This document shows, piece by piece, positions 38,736 to 47,664 of a stretch of 64,000 nucleotides of DNA; within the stretch, counting starts at the first letter, position 1; every line of letters starts with the position of its first letter. Source of the DNA: Gilliamella bombi (GTDB lineage Bacteria > Pseudomonadota > Gammaproteobacteria > Enterobacterales > Orbaceae). The stretch is from NCBI RefSeq assembly GCF_900103255.1, contig NZ_FMWS01000015.1:1-64000 (forward strand), written 5' to 3'. A program made the position numbers and the translations under genes. The notes under the pieces are model-generated. The model was not told the DNA's origin and made no database searches. It saw only the letters and a program-made list of their open reading frames with translations.

Positions 38736-38772
38736 GGCACAATAATAGGCTTGAAAATGGAATTATTGTGCC
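38736..38772 (+). terminator. Hairpin at the end of the trp operon
   Basis: ggcacaataat (38736-38746) pairs perfectly with attattgtgcc (38762-38772) about 30 bases after trpA. No strong T-run follows, so termination may be factor-assisted or the stem may only protect the 3' end. Confidence 0.6.
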
Positions 38773-38924
38773 AATATAAGTTAAACAATTATGCTTAAGT
38801 TAAGTGGTATATATATTAAAATTGACGTGTAACATATTTTTAATAATTTTAAGTTTACTGATAAAATCAGTGTGATTTGCAGTTGCATTTTATTTAAAAT
38901 GCCGTATAATTCTCATTCATCTAT

Positions 38925-39001
<77 letters not shown>

Positions 39002-39088
39002 CTTAAATTTTCATTCATAAACCAATCTATCCTGTTATTGTCTGAAAGTTCGAATAAAGTGGCTTCATTATAGTTAGTTTTTGAATGT

Positions 39089-39113
39089 AAGCCTCGCATG
39101 TCGAGGCTTTTTT
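39089..39113 (+). terminator. Terminator downstream of tRNA-fMet
   Basis: aagcctcg (39089-39096) pairs with cgaggctt (39102-39109), followed by seven T. Part of the nusA operon transcript may read through, as in E. coli. Confidence 0.88.
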
Positions 39114-39151
39114 TCGTGTAGTGATTTAAGCGTAAGTTTAAAAAGAATGTT

Positions 39152-39170
39152 GGGCTTTATGCCCTTTTTT
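39152..39170 (+). terminator. Second terminator/attenuator before rimP
   Basis: gggc/gccc stem (39152-39155, 39161-39164) with a short loop, followed by TTTTTT. It lies 22 bases before the rimP start. Two terminators in tandem ahead of rimP-nusA suggest the operon is controlled by antitermination or NusA feedback. Confidence 0.7.
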
Positions 39171-39192
39171 ATTTTCTGCTGTGGAGGTTTGT

Positions 39193-39678
39193 TTGGCTAA
39201 TATAGAACAACAATTAACCGATATTATCCAAGAGCCAGTTAATGCACTTGGTTTTGAATTAGTCGGAGTTGAATATATTCGTGGTCGTTATCCTATACTA
39301 CGAGTCTATATTGATAGTGAAAATGGTATTACGGTTGATGATTGTGCTGATGCAAGCCGTCAAATCAGTGCGGTGCTTGATGTAGAAGACCCGATCAAAG
39401 ATGCTTACAATCTTGAAGTTTCATCACCAGGAATGGACAGACCTTTGTTTACGCTTGAGCATTATCAGCGGTTTATTGGTGAAGAAGTTACAGTCAGTCT
39501 ACGTATACCTGTTGCTAATCGCCGCAAATGGAAAGGACGAATTAAGTCTATCGATAGCCAAATGATTACATTAACTGTAGATGATAAAGATGAAGTATTT
39601 GCTTTTAGTAATATTCAAAAAGCGAATATTGTACCTAATTTTAACCTTAAACAGAGTACGGATGTAAAGGATGAATAA
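39193..39678 (+). CDS. rimP: Ribosome maturation factor RimP
   Basis: RimP assists assembly of the 30S subunit. I chose the TTG at 39193 because GGAGG lies 5 bases upstream and the protein then begins [15 protein letters not shown] like relatives; a GTG at 39181 overlaps the ribosome-binding site. The 161 residues contain [43 protein letters not shown] and [16 protein letters not shown]. The end overlaps nusA by 8 bases. Confidence 0.93.
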   Translation: MANIEQQLTDIIQEPVNALGFELVGVEYIRGRYPILRVYIDSENGITVDDCADASRQISAVLDVEDPIKDAYNLEVSSPGMDRPLFTLEHYQRFIGEEVTVSLRIPVANRRKWKGRIKSIDSQMITLTVDDKDEVFAFSNIQKANIVPNFNLKQSTDVKDE

Positions 39679-41146
39679 AGAAATTTTAGCTGTTGTTGAA
39701 GCTGTATCAAACGAAAAAGCACTTACGCGTGATAAAATTTTCGAAGCTTTAGAAACCGCATTAGCAACGGCCACAAAAAAGAAGCATAATGTTGATATTG
39801 ACGTTGTTGTTAAAATAGATCATAAAACAGGTGATTACGACACTTTCCGCCGTTGGCTTGTTGTTGATGAAGTTACGCAACCAACTAAAGAAATGACATT
39901 AGACGCTGCACAATACGAAGACCCATCTGTTAAACTTGGCGATTACGTTGAAGAGCAAATTGAATCCGTTGCTTTTGACCGTATAACCACACAAACAGCA
40001 AAACAAGTTATTGTACAAAAGGTACGCGAAGCTGAGCGTGCAATGATCATTGACATGTTTAGAAATCGTATTGGTGATATTGTGACTGGAATTGTCAAAA
40101 AAACCAATCGCGATAGCGTGATTCTTGATTTAGGTAACAATGCAGACGCAATGATGTCACGCCATGATATGTTACCGCGTGAAAACTTCCGCATAGGCGA
40201 TCGTGTCCGTGGTATTTTATATCTTGTAGAACAAAATAATAAACCTGCACAATTATGCATTAGCCGTTCAAACCCTGAAATGATGGAAGAGTTATTCCGT
40301 ATTGAAGTCCCTGAAATTGGTGAAGAGATGATTGACATCAAAGGCGTGGCTCGTGATCCTGGCTCACGTGCTAAAATCGCAGTTAGTAGTAATGATCGTC
40401 GTATTGACCCTGTTGGTGCTTGTGTTGGTATGCGTGGTGCGCGCGTACAAGCAGTATCTAATGAATTTGGTGGAGAACGTATTGACATTGTTTTATGGGA
40501 CGATAATCCTGCACAATACGTAATTAATGCTATGGCGCCGGCAGATGTTGTTTCAATTGTTGTTGATGAAGACAAACACACCATGGATGTAGCCGTCAAT
40601 GCTGAAACTTTACCACAAGCCATTGGTCGAAATGGTCAGAATATCCGTTTAGCTTCACAGCTTACTGGCTGGACACTAAATGTGATGAGTAACGAAGATT
40701 TACAAGAAAAACATCATGCAGAATCTTTTGCTGCAATCAATAATTTGATGAAACATCTTGATATTGATGAAGGGCTTGCACAGCTATTAGTTGAAGAAGG
40801 CTTTACCTCACTTGAGGAACTTGCCTATGTGCCAGTTGACGAATTGCTTGAAATTGAAGAACTTGATGAAGATCTTGTTGAAGCATTAAGAACGCGAGCA
40901 AAAGATGCATTAACAACACTTGCACTAGCAAATAGTGGCGAAAAACAACCAGCTCAAGATTTGCTAAATCTACCTGGTATGACACAAGAGTTAGCTTATC
41001 AATTAGTACAACATGACATCATTACTTTGGAAGATTTAGCAGAACAAGGTACTGATGATTTAGCTGAAATTGAAGGTATAACAAACGAACAAGCTGGCGA
41101 TTTTATTATGGCTGCTCGTAATATTTGTTGGTTTGCAGATGAATAA
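39671..41146 (+). CDS. nusA: Transcription termination/antitermination factor NusA
   Basis: NusA binds RNA polymerase and modulates pausing, termination and antitermination. The 491 residues show the N-terminal polymerase-binding domain (1-125), S1 (about 130-200), KH1 and KH2 ([14 protein letters not shown] and [15 protein letters not shown]), and two acidic C-terminal repeats (about 365-490) as in gammaproteobacteria. The start overlaps rimP. infB follows after 17 bp. Confidence 0.97.
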   Translation: MNKEILAVVEAVSNEKALTRDKIFEALETALATATKKKHNVDIDVVVKIDHKTGDYDTFRRWLVVDEVTQPTKEMTLDAAQYEDPSVKLGDYVEEQIESVAFDRITTQTAKQVIVQKVREAERAMIIDMFRNRIGDIVTGIVKKTNRDSVILDLGNNADAMMSRHDMLPRENFRIGDRVRGILYLVEQNNKPAQLCISRSNPEMMEELFRIEVPEIGEEMIDIKGVARDPGSRAKIAVSSNDRRIDPVGACVGMRGARVQAVSNEFGGERIDIVLWDDNPAQYVINAMAPADVVSIVVDEDKHTMDVAVNAETLPQAIGRNGQNIRLASQLTGWTLNVMSNEDLQEKHHAESFAAINNLMKHLDIDEGLAQLLVEEGFTSLEELAYVPVDELLEIEELDEDLVEALRTRAKDALTTLALANSGEKQPAQDLLNLPGMTQELAYQLVQHDIITLEDLAEQGTDDLAEIEGITNEQAGDFIMAARNICWFADE

Positions 41147-41163
41147 TTGAGGAAAAGTAATAC

Positions 41164-43803
41164 ATGACCAAAGTATCAATAGAAACACTGGCTCAAGAAA
41201 TCAATACACCAGTGCAAACACTTTTGCAACAGTTTGCTGATGCAGGTATGAAGAAATCTGCAACAGACACTGTCACACAAAAGGAGAAAGAAGCTTTGCT
41301 TGCTCATTTAAAACCTCAGCAAGGTCCAACAAAGTTAACATTGCAACGTAAGACGCACTCAACCTTAAATGTGTCGAGCGGTGGTGGCAAAAGCAAAGAA
41401 ATAAAAGTAGAAGTTCGTAAAAAACGAACTTTTGTTAAACGCGATCCAGCTGAAATTGCGGCGGAGCAAGAAAAAGCTCGCCAAGAAGCAGAACTAAAAG
41501 CTCGCCAAGAAGCAGAATTAAAAGCGCGTAAAGAAGCGGAAGAAAAAGAAAAGAAAGCTGAAGAAGAAGCGAAAAAGCGTGCTCAAGAGGAAAAAGCGAA
41601 AGCGGCACAAGAACGAGCAGTTGATCCAAAAGTAAAAAAAGCGCAAGAAGAAAAAGCACGATTGGAAGCTGAAGCGAATGAAATTAAACGTAAAGCGGAA
41701 GAAGAAAATCGTCGAAAATTAGAGGAAGATGCCAAGCGTATGGCTGAAGAAGCTCGTAAGCTAGCAGAACAATATAATGAAGTTGATGATAGTGATCATA
41801 CAGAAGATGAAGATTATCATGTGACAACCTCTAAATACGCTAGAGCAGCAGAAGATGAAACTGATCGTGAAGTTGAAAGCGCTCGTGGACGTGGTCGAAA
41901 TACTAAACAAACTAAACAGAAAAAAGGCAACAAGCTATCAGAAGGCAAAGCGGAACGTGAAGAAGCTCGAGCTGTGACTCGTGGCGGCCATAATAAAAAG
42001 AAAGGTAAAAGCACGTTGCAACAAAGTTTTACTAAACCTGTCCAAGCGGTTAATCGTGATGTTGTTATTGGTGAAACCATTACCGTTGCTGAATTAGCGA
42101 ATAAAATGGCAGTAAAAGGTTCCGAAGTGATCAAAACTATGATGAAAATGGGGGCAATGGCAACTATTAATCAAGTTATCGATCAAGAAACAGCACAATT
42201 AGTGGCTGAAGAAATGGGACATAAAGTAGTACTTCGTCGTGAAAATGAGCTCGAAGAATCTCTTATGAGCGATCGTGATACAGGTGCAGAAAAAGTTTCT
42301 CGTGCACCTGTAGTTACCATTATGGGACACGTTGACCATGGTAAAACCTCTTTACTTGACTATATTCGTAAAGCAAAAGTGGCTTCAGGCGAAGCTGGTG
42401 GAATTACACAACATATCGGTGCTTATCATGTTAAAACTCCAAATGGAGAAATAACTTTCTTAGATACTCCAGGTCATGCGGCGTTTACCTCTATGCGTGC
42501 GCGTGGTGCTAAAGCAACGGATATTGTAGTACTTGTTGTTGCTGCTGATGATGGTGTAATGCCTCAAACTATAGAAGCAATCCAACATGCTAAAGCGGCA
42601 AATGTACCAATTGTTGTTGCTGTTAACAAAATTGATAAACCTGAAGCTGATCCAGAGCGTGTAAAAGGCGAACTTGCACAATATGGCGTGATGTCAGAAG
42701 ATTGGGGTGGTGATACTCAGTTTGTTCATGTGTCTGCTAAAGCAGGTACTGGTATTGATCAACTACTTGAAGCCATCTTACTACAAGCTGAAGTGCTTGA
42801 ATTAACCGCGTACGAAACAGGTATGGCAAGCGGCGTTGTGATTGAATCATTCCTTGATAAGGGTCGTGGTTCAGTTGCAACAGTACTTGTTCAATCAGGT
42901 ACATTGCATAAAGGTGATATCGTACTTTGTGGATTTGAATACGGTCGTATCCGAGCGATGCGTAATGAACTAGGTAAAGAAGTGACTGAAGCTGGTCCAT
43001 CAATACCAGTTGAAATTCTTGGCTTGTCTGGAGTACCATCAGCTGGTGACGAAGCTACTGTTGTACGCGATGAAAAGAAAGCTCGTGAAGTTGCGCTTTA
43101 TCGACAAGGTAAATTCCGTGATGTAAAACTTGCTCGTCAACAAAAGGCGAAGCTTGAAAACATGTTTACCAACATGACAGAAGGCGATGTTTCTGAACTC
43201 AATATTGTTCTAAAAGCAGATGTTCAAGGTTCTGCTGAGGCGATTTCTGATTCATTACTTAAACTATCAACAGATGAAGTTAAAGTTAAAATTATTGGAT
43301 CAGGTGTGGGTGGTATAACCGAAACTGACGCATCACTGGCTGCTGCATCAAATGCGATCATTTTAGGCTTTAACGTTCGTGCCGATGCTTCAGCACGTAA
43401 AGTAATTGAATCAGAAAATTTAGATTTACGTTATTACTCTGTTATTTATGATCTAATTGACGAAGTTAAACAAGCCATGAGCGGTATGCTTGCACCAGAA
43501 TACAAACAAGAAATTATTGGTCTTGCTCAAGTGCGTGATGTGTTTAAATCACCTAAATTTGGTGCAATTGCAGGTTGTATGGTAACCGAAGGTGTTGTTA
43601 AACGTCACAACCCAATTCGTGTATTGCGTGATAACGTCGTTATCTATGAAGGCGAACTTGAATCATTACGTCGCTTTAAAGATGATGTTAACGAAGTACG
43701 TAATGGAACCGAATGTGGTATTGGTGTGCGTAACTACAACGATGTTCGTGTTGGCGACACGATTGAAGTTTTTGAAACTATCGAAATCAAACGTACGATC
43801 TAA
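41164..43803 (+). CDS. infB: Translation initiation factor IF-2
   Basis: IF-2 is the GTPase that places initiator tRNA on the 30S subunit and promotes subunit joining. The 879 residues have an N-terminal IF2 domain, a long charged region of Lys/Glu/Ala repeats (about 95-210, with the tandem ARQEAELK unit), a second IF2N segment, then the GTPase with GHVDHGKTS (G1), DTPGH (G3), NKID (G4) and SAKAG (G5), followed by domains II to IV. Internal starts giving shorter forms are known in relatives; I did not locate one. Same operon as nusA. Confidence 0.97.
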   Translation: MTKVSIETLAQEINTPVQTLLQQFADAGMKKSATDTVTQKEKEALLAHLKPQQGPTKLTLQRKTHSTLNVSSGGGKSKEIKVEVRKKRTFVKRDPAEIAAEQEKARQEAELKARQEAELKARKEAEEKEKKAEEEAKKRAQEEKAKAAQERAVDPKVKKAQEEKARLEAEANEIKRKAEEENRRKLEEDAKRMAEEARKLAEQYNEVDDSDHTEDEDYHVTTSKYARAAEDETDREVESARGRGRNTKQTKQKKGNKLSEGKAEREEARAVTRGGHNKKKGKSTLQQSFTKPVQAVNRDVVIGETITVAELANKMAVKGSEVIKTMMKMGAMATINQVIDQETAQLVAEEMGHKVVLRRENELEESLMSDRDTGAEKVSRAPVVTIMGHVDHGKTSLLDYIRKAKVASGEAGGITQHIGAYHVKTPNGEITFLDTPGHAAFTSMRARGAKATDIVVLVVAADDGVMPQTIEAIQHAKAANVPIVVAVNKIDKPEADPERVKGELAQYGVMSEDWGGDTQFVHVSAKAGTGIDQLLEAILLQAEVLELTAYETGMASGVVIESFLDKGRGSVATVLVQSGTLHKGDIVLCGFEYGRIRAMRNELGKEVTEAGPSIPVEILGLSGVPSAGDEATVVRDEKKAREVALYRQGKFRDVKLARQQKAKLENMFTNMTEGDVSELNIVLKADVQGSAEAISDSLLKLSTDEVKVKIIGSGVGGITETDASLAAASNAIILGFNVRADASARKVIESENLDLRYYSVIYDLIDEVKQAMSGMLAPEYKQEIIGLAQVRDVFKSPKFGAIAGCMVTEGVVKRHNPIRVLRDNVVIYEGELESLRRFKDDVNEVRNGTECGIGVRNYNDVRVGDTIEVFETIEIKRTI

Positions 43804-43822
43804 TTACAACGTATTTGATGTT

Positions 43823-43848
43823 ATAAGCAAGGTATAGTCCTTGCTTAT
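43823..43848 (+). terminator. Hairpin between infB and rbfA
   Basis: ataagcaagg (43823-43832) pairs perfectly with ccttgcttat (43839-43848). A short AT-rich tail follows and rbfA starts 21 bases later. It may be a partial terminator or processing site within the operon. Confidence 0.6.
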
Positions 43849-43869
43849 TCATTTATAAGGAAAATAGAT

Positions 43870-44247
43870 ATGGCAAAAGCATTTAATCGTTCATCTCGAG
43901 TTGGGCATGAATTACAAAAAGAAATTGCAATTATCTTACAACGAGAAATCAAAGACCCTCGTCTTGGTATGGTAACCGTTTCAGGCGTTGATATCTCGCG
44001 TGATCTTTCGTATGCCAAAGTTTTTGTGACTTTTTTGAATGACGATGATCCACAAGTTATTGAACAAGGATTAACGGTACTTAATGATGCTAAAGGTTAC
44101 ATTCGAACCTTAATTGGCAAAGCGATGCGTTTGCGAATCATTCCAGAGATAAAATTCTTTTACGATGAGTCGCTCGTTAAAGGTATGCAAATGTCGAGTT
44201 TGGTGGCGGATGTTATCAAACAAGATAATGAGCGTCATAAAGATTAA
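43870..44247 (+). CDS. rbfA: 30S ribosome-binding factor RbfA
   Basis: RbfA binds the 30S subunit near helix 1 of 16S rRNA and is needed for maturation and cold growth. The 125-residue protein is a single KH-like domain: [44 protein letters not shown] and [14 protein letters not shown] are all typical. AAGGAAAAT lies before the ATG. It lies between infB and truB in the conserved order. Confidence 0.96.
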   Translation: MAKAFNRSSRVGHELQKEIAIILQREIKDPRLGMVTVSGVDISRDLSYAKVFVTFLNDDDPQVIEQGLTVLNDAKGYIRTLIGKAMRLRIIPEIKFFYDESLVKGMQMSSLVADVIKQDNERHKD

Positions 44248-44273
44248 TATTAAAAAATAGTCCTGAACTATGT

Positions 44274-44311
44274 AAAAAAGTTTCCGGTAACTATGTGTTT
44301 CAGTATAAAAA
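44274..44311 (+). repeat. Dispersed intergenic repeat, copy C
   Basis: This block (aaaaaagtttccggtaact, then gtgtttcagtataaaaa) runs right up to the truB ATG and fills the rbfA-truB gap. It replaces the usual Shine-Dalgarno region of truB. See copies at 4159 and 30779. Confidence 0.6.
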
Positions 44312-45220
44312 ATGATGAATATAAAAAAAACTCGCCGTGATCTTCACGGCGTTTTGTTGCTAGACAAAACGCAAGGCATGACATCAAATGATGCGTTGCA
44401 AAAAGTAAAATGGTTATTTAATGCTAAAAAGGCAGGGCATACGGGAGCTCTTGATCCACTAGCGACAGGGATGCTTCCTATCTGTTTTGGTGAAGCAACC
44501 AAATTTTCACAATATTTATTGGATTCAGATAAGCGTTATCGTGTGATCGCCAAACTAGGAGAACGAACCGACACATCTGATGCTGATGGTCAAATTATAT
44601 GTACCAAACCTGTTAAAGTGACTGGATCACAAATCAACCAAGCTTTAACTCATTTTCGCGGTAATATTTTACAAGTGCCAACTATGTTTTCGGCATTAAA
44701 ATATCAAGGAAAACCGCTTTACCAATATGCTCGCCAAGGTATTGTGGTTGAACGTGAAGCTAGACCAATTACCGTTTACGAAAATCAATTTATCCAATTT
44801 GATGCAATAAAAAACGAATTAACGTTAGAAATACACTGCTCAAAAGGCACCTACATCCGAACCATTATTGATGATTTAGGGGAATTATTGGGTTGCGGAG
44901 CACATGTTATTTATTTAAGGCGTTTACAAGTTTCCAATTACCCGATTGAAAACATGGTCACCTTAGAACAGCTACAAAATATCGAACTTAAAGATGATCT
45001 ACTAATGCCCGTTGACAGCCCATTGCAAGATCGCCCAAAAGTTACCCTTAGCGATACGCAAGGTAAAGATATATTATTAGGACGAACCATTGAACTTGAA
45101 AGCTCCACGCAAGTTGAAACCTTAGTGCGAATTTATCAAGGCAAGCAATTTATTGGCGCTGGTATAATGCAAAATAACAAATTATTGCCAAAGCGTTTAA
45201 TAGCAACATTCATCAAGTAG
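44312..45220 (+). CDS. truB: tRNA pseudouridine(55) synthase TruB
   Basis: TruB makes pseudouridine 55 in the T-loop of tRNAs. The 302 residues include [17 protein letters not shown], the catalytic aspartate in [16 protein letters not shown] (near residue 48), [25 protein letters not shown] and a C-terminal PUA-like region. Two ATGs (44312, 44315) are possible. No Shine-Dalgarno is seen because a dispersed repeat abuts the start. Last recognisable gene of the nusA-infB operon; rpsO does not follow, the order being broken by accessory DNA. Confidence 0.95.
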   Translation: MMNIKKTRRDLHGVLLLDKTQGMTSNDALQKVKWLFNAKKAGHTGALDPLATGMLPICFGEATKFSQYLLDSDKRYRVIAKLGERTDTSDADGQIICTKPVKVTGSQINQALTHFRGNILQVPTMFSALKYQGKPLYQYARQGIVVEREARPITVYENQFIQFDAIKNELTLEIHCSKGTYIRTIIDDLGELLGCGAHVIYLRRLQVSNYPIENMVTLEQLQNIELKDDLLMPVDSPLQDRPKVTLSDTQGKDILLGRTIELESSTQVETLVRIYQGKQFIGAGIMQNNKLLPKRLIATFIK

Positions 45221-45256
45221 TCTTGCTTAGTTTAAAGCTAACCGCAAAAAACAAGC

Positions 45257-45405
45257 AAATAGTACAGCAGAAGTTGTGATTCTAAATTAGGTTCAGAAAA
45301 TTCTTGCCTAAATTATTTTTTAATATAAAGACGATTTGGTACTCAGTTATTTTTAGCAAAGCGAATTTACTACTTTTTGCTGTACTATTTTAGAGGATAG
45401 TTACA
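45257..45405 (+). mobile_element. MITE-like IS remnant
   Basis: Thirteen-base perfect inverted repeats (aaatagtacagca 45257-45269, tgctgtactattt 45378-45390) with weaker pairing just inside. The right end (45370-45405, ending ggatagttaca) is about 85% identical to the end at 47292-47328, which precedes an IS3-type orfA. It is therefore probably an internally deleted relative of that IS. No coding capacity. Confidence 0.6.
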
Positions 45406-45639
45406 TTTACTTTTTCAAAATGAACAATATTTTCATTAAAAATCTCTATTCTTTTGCTTTGTTCAAGTTGGGCAGTCATTTGCCATCCTTCAACTTGAAA
45501 ACGTGTATTTGTTTTCATACATTTTTAATGTTTTAATCGACATATTAGGAAATACTTTTGTTGCCGCAGAATTTGCTGCAATATTTATTTCTTTTAGTTT
45601 AGAAAATATGCCTTGTTTAACCACAATTTTACGGTTACT
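45406..45639 (-). pseudogene. Frameshifted gene remnant abutting the IS end
   Basis: On the minus strand a frame runs from about 45639 (…VVKQGIFSKLKEINIAAN…) to a stop near 45522. A second frame beginning with ATG near 45540 continues (…FQVEGWQMTAQLEQSKRIE…) and reads into the IS end, stopping at once. The two overlap around a run of A's and read like one protein broken by a frameshift. I do not recognise the family. The assignment is tentative. Confidence 0.35.
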
Positions 45640-45712
45640 TCATTCTATTTTGTGAATATCATTATTTTCATTATAATATGTGGAACTATGTAATAGTTGA
45701 AAAAATTAGAAT

Positions 45713-47071
45713 ATGCGAATTTTTGTTACAATTTTACTTACAATTGAATGCCTTATTATTTTTTCTCGACTTGGTCAAGATAGTAATCTTATACTTAGTG
45801 ATCAAAAAATAACAACGTTTATAATTATTGTTTTATTTATTTTTAATGCTCTTGTCGGTGTATCTTACTTACTAATCAAATCCAACAAAAAGGAAGGTGA
45901 ATATATAACAATTACAATGTTATTTGCGATTATCTTTTTTATCCCAATAAATAACTCAATCATAGAAAATAAAACGCAAAATTATTTAGTGGCAAAAAAA
46001 AACCTTAAAGAGAAACTACTTGGCGATACTTTAAAACCATTCTATCAAGATACTGGGACATCAGATGAAAAACGGATTCAAAAGTTAAGAGAGAATTTCG
46101 CTGAAGGCTATGCAACAACCGATAAAAAATTTTATTATTACAACCCCAACTATGGCAAACCAATTTGTCATAAATTTAAACACTCTTTTGTTACCAACGA
46201 CCAAATGTACATTATTTTAACCTGCCAAAATCCAGATAACAGCATACTAAGTTATGCGCTGGCTACCAAAAAAGGTAATTCTTCATTTATTAATCCTTGG
46301 TTTGGCGGAGGGTTAGATGACTATGAAGAATATTTTGTTCCAGAATATCCTTATGTTAATTTACTCAATGATAATGATTATAGCATTATCTATACTGATC
46401 CTGTTGATGGAACCAGATATGGTAAATATTATGATCAACTATATGTTATACCTATTCTAGATAGGAACAATAGTGAACTAAAATCCCATATTAGTGATAG
46501 TATTATTAAATTTCAAAAACAACATACATCCCAATTCCCCTATGATAAAGTAATTAAATTGGCTTACTATTTACTTGCCTCAAATCAATGTCAAGCAATA
46601 GAAAATGTTAGCTTATTTGGTAATGATAGGTTAATCATGAAATGTAATCAAAAATCTTTTACCGTCAATTATAAAAAACTTTATCAACCAGCCCCCGCTC
46701 CATCTTTACTGATTCCATTAGAAGTATTTGGTGAAAATCAAACGAATGATCAGCAAGACTGTTTAATTTGTACCTGTTCAAAAACAGGTCAAGCAAATTT
46801 GGTAGAAGACCCTGATTTTGATGCATCAGAACTAAGAGAAAGTATTGCTGAACGATGTGAAAATGATAACAAGTGGCCTTATAATCAGTGCGTCGGTATT
46901 TATTATGAGAGTTTATTAAAAACCAATTTTGGTAATTACTTAAGAGTATCTATCGTCCATGTAAAAGAGGATACAAAAGTAGCTGAATGTATTGTGGAAG
47001 TGTCAGAAAAGAAGTTTATAGCAATACAAAAACAAACTGGACTGAAAACGGATGGCACGAGTCGCTTGTAG
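45713..47071 (+). CDS. Orphan membrane-anchored protein between IS remnants
   Basis: I do not recognise this 452-residue protein. It has three hydrophobic segments at the N-terminus (about 1-18, 35-55 and 65-85) and then a long polar domain of about 360 residues, rich in Asn, Tyr and Lys. The second half has a Cys cluster (DCLICTCSKTG, near 345) and more Cys (AERCEND, NQCVGIYYE, AECIVEV), which suggests a secreted or periplasmic disulphide-bonded domain. It is very AT-rich. The last few residues run into an IS3-type remnant, so the natural C-terminus may have been lost. An effector, immunity or phage-defence role is possible but unsupported. Confidence 0.6.
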   Translation: MRIFVTILLTIECLIIFSRLGQDSNLILSDQKITTFIIIVLFIFNALVGVSYLLIKSNKKEGEYITITMLFAIIFFIPINNSIIENKTQNYLVAKKNLKEKLLGDTLKPFYQDTGTSDEKRIQKLRENFAEGYATTDKKFYYYNPNYGKPICHKFKHSFVTNDQMYIILTCQNPDNSILSYALATKKGNSSFINPWFGGGLDDYEEYFVPEYPYVNLLNDNDYSIIYTDPVDGTRYGKYYDQLYVIPILDRNNSELKSHISDSIIKFQKQHTSQFPYDKVIKLAYYLLASNQCQAIENVSLFGNDRLIMKCNQKSFTVNYKKLYQPAPAPSLLIPLEVFGENQTNDQQDCLICTCSKTGQANLVEDPDFDASELRESIAERCENDNKWPYNQCVGIYYESLLKTNFGNYLRVSIVHVKEDTKVAECIVEVSEKKFIAIQKQTGLKTDGTSRL

Positions 47072-47255
47072 CACTTTCCGCCTCTAGTTCTTTTAGACGT
47101 TTAATATCTGAGCTTTCCATACCACCGTATTTTTCCGGTCATTTATAGAAAGTTGAATTACCCATGCCATATTTATGGCACAGATCTTTAACGGGAATAC
47201 CCGCTTCATCTTCTTTTAAAATAGCGACGATTTGATGTTCAGTCATTTTTTTCAT
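47071..47255 (-). pseudogene. IS3-family transposase OrfA, truncated and with internal stop
   Basis: From ATG at 47255 the minus strand encodes MTEHQIVAILKEDEAG, IPVKDLCHKYGMGNSTFYK, then TGA where the family has Trp, then PEKYGGMESSDIKRLKELEAE before the break. This is the helix-turn-helix region of IS3-type OrfA (IS407/IS2-like subgroup). Both the nonsense codon and the truncation show it is dead. Confidence 0.85.
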
Positions 47256-47328
47256 AATTAAATCCCCTTTATTTTTATCATAGAGAATTTTCTACTTTTG
47301 GGTTGTACTATTTCAGGGGATAGTTACA
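47071..47328 (-). mobile_element. Truncated IS3-family element
   Basis: It has one terminal end at 47328 (reading inward TGTAACTATCCCCTGAAA), a short leader and the first part of orfA, then breaks off at about 47071 next to the orphan gene. The rest of the element (orfB, other end) is absent. Its end is shared, in the same orientation, with 45370-45405. Confidence 0.75.
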
Positions 47329-47454
47329 AAATATTTATGCTAAGTTTTTTGTAATGTTTCAATCGTATTCAAGACATTACAATAAATTAACAAAATACTA
47401 GCTCTTTAGTGTTTAACCAGCTATAATTTCGACGCATTATTTAGTATAATACAG

Positions 47455-47469
47455 CTTATTAAATAAGCA
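47455..47469. promoter_or_regulatory. Dyad upstream of third adhesin promoter
   Basis: gcttat (47455-47460) and ataagc (47464-47469) end 36 bases before the -35 box, matching in position the gctca/tgagc dyad at 23522-23536. Paired base changes keep the symmetry. Confidence 0.45.
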
Positions 47470-47505
47470 AATAATCATAAAAACACAAATAAAACAACAA
47501 ATTAC

Positions 47506-47534
47506 TTGACAGGTAGAATGTTATGCGCTATCAT
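47506..47534 (+). promoter_or_regulatory. Sigma70-type promoter of third adhesin gene
   Basis: TTGACA (47506-47511), 17-bp spacer ending atgcgc, TATCAT (47529-47534). It is nearly identical to 23575-23603. Any protein start placed upstream of about 47541 would be outside the transcript. Confidence 0.8.
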
Positions 47535-47540
47535 AATAGG

Positions 47541-47664
47541 CACCAGGCACTGGCAACCCTACGCCTTAAATCTTTTTCAATTTCACAGTAGTCAAAAACA
47601 GATTCGATTCTTATTTTTATCACCAAATCTATCGAAATCGATAAAGTTGTTGGCAAGGATATCT
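47541..47664 (+). promoter_or_regulatory. Conserved leader of adhesin genes
   Basis: The predicted untranslated leader is about 85% identical over its central 65 bases (tttttcaatttcac through cttatttttatcacc) to 23644-23704. Differences are not concentrated at any codon position, which fits an RNA-level function better than coding. Confidence 0.45.

Noticed and set aside
39943-40623. 226-residue minus-strand frame inside nusA
   Set aside because: It is antisense to a fully conserved NusA with normal codon use and has no start signals.
47506-47664. N-terminal extension of the third adhesin gene to TTG 47506
   Set aside because: The first bases are the -35 box and the -10 box lies inside the frame, so this part is mostly upstream of the transcript start; TTG 47665 has a proper ribosome-binding site.
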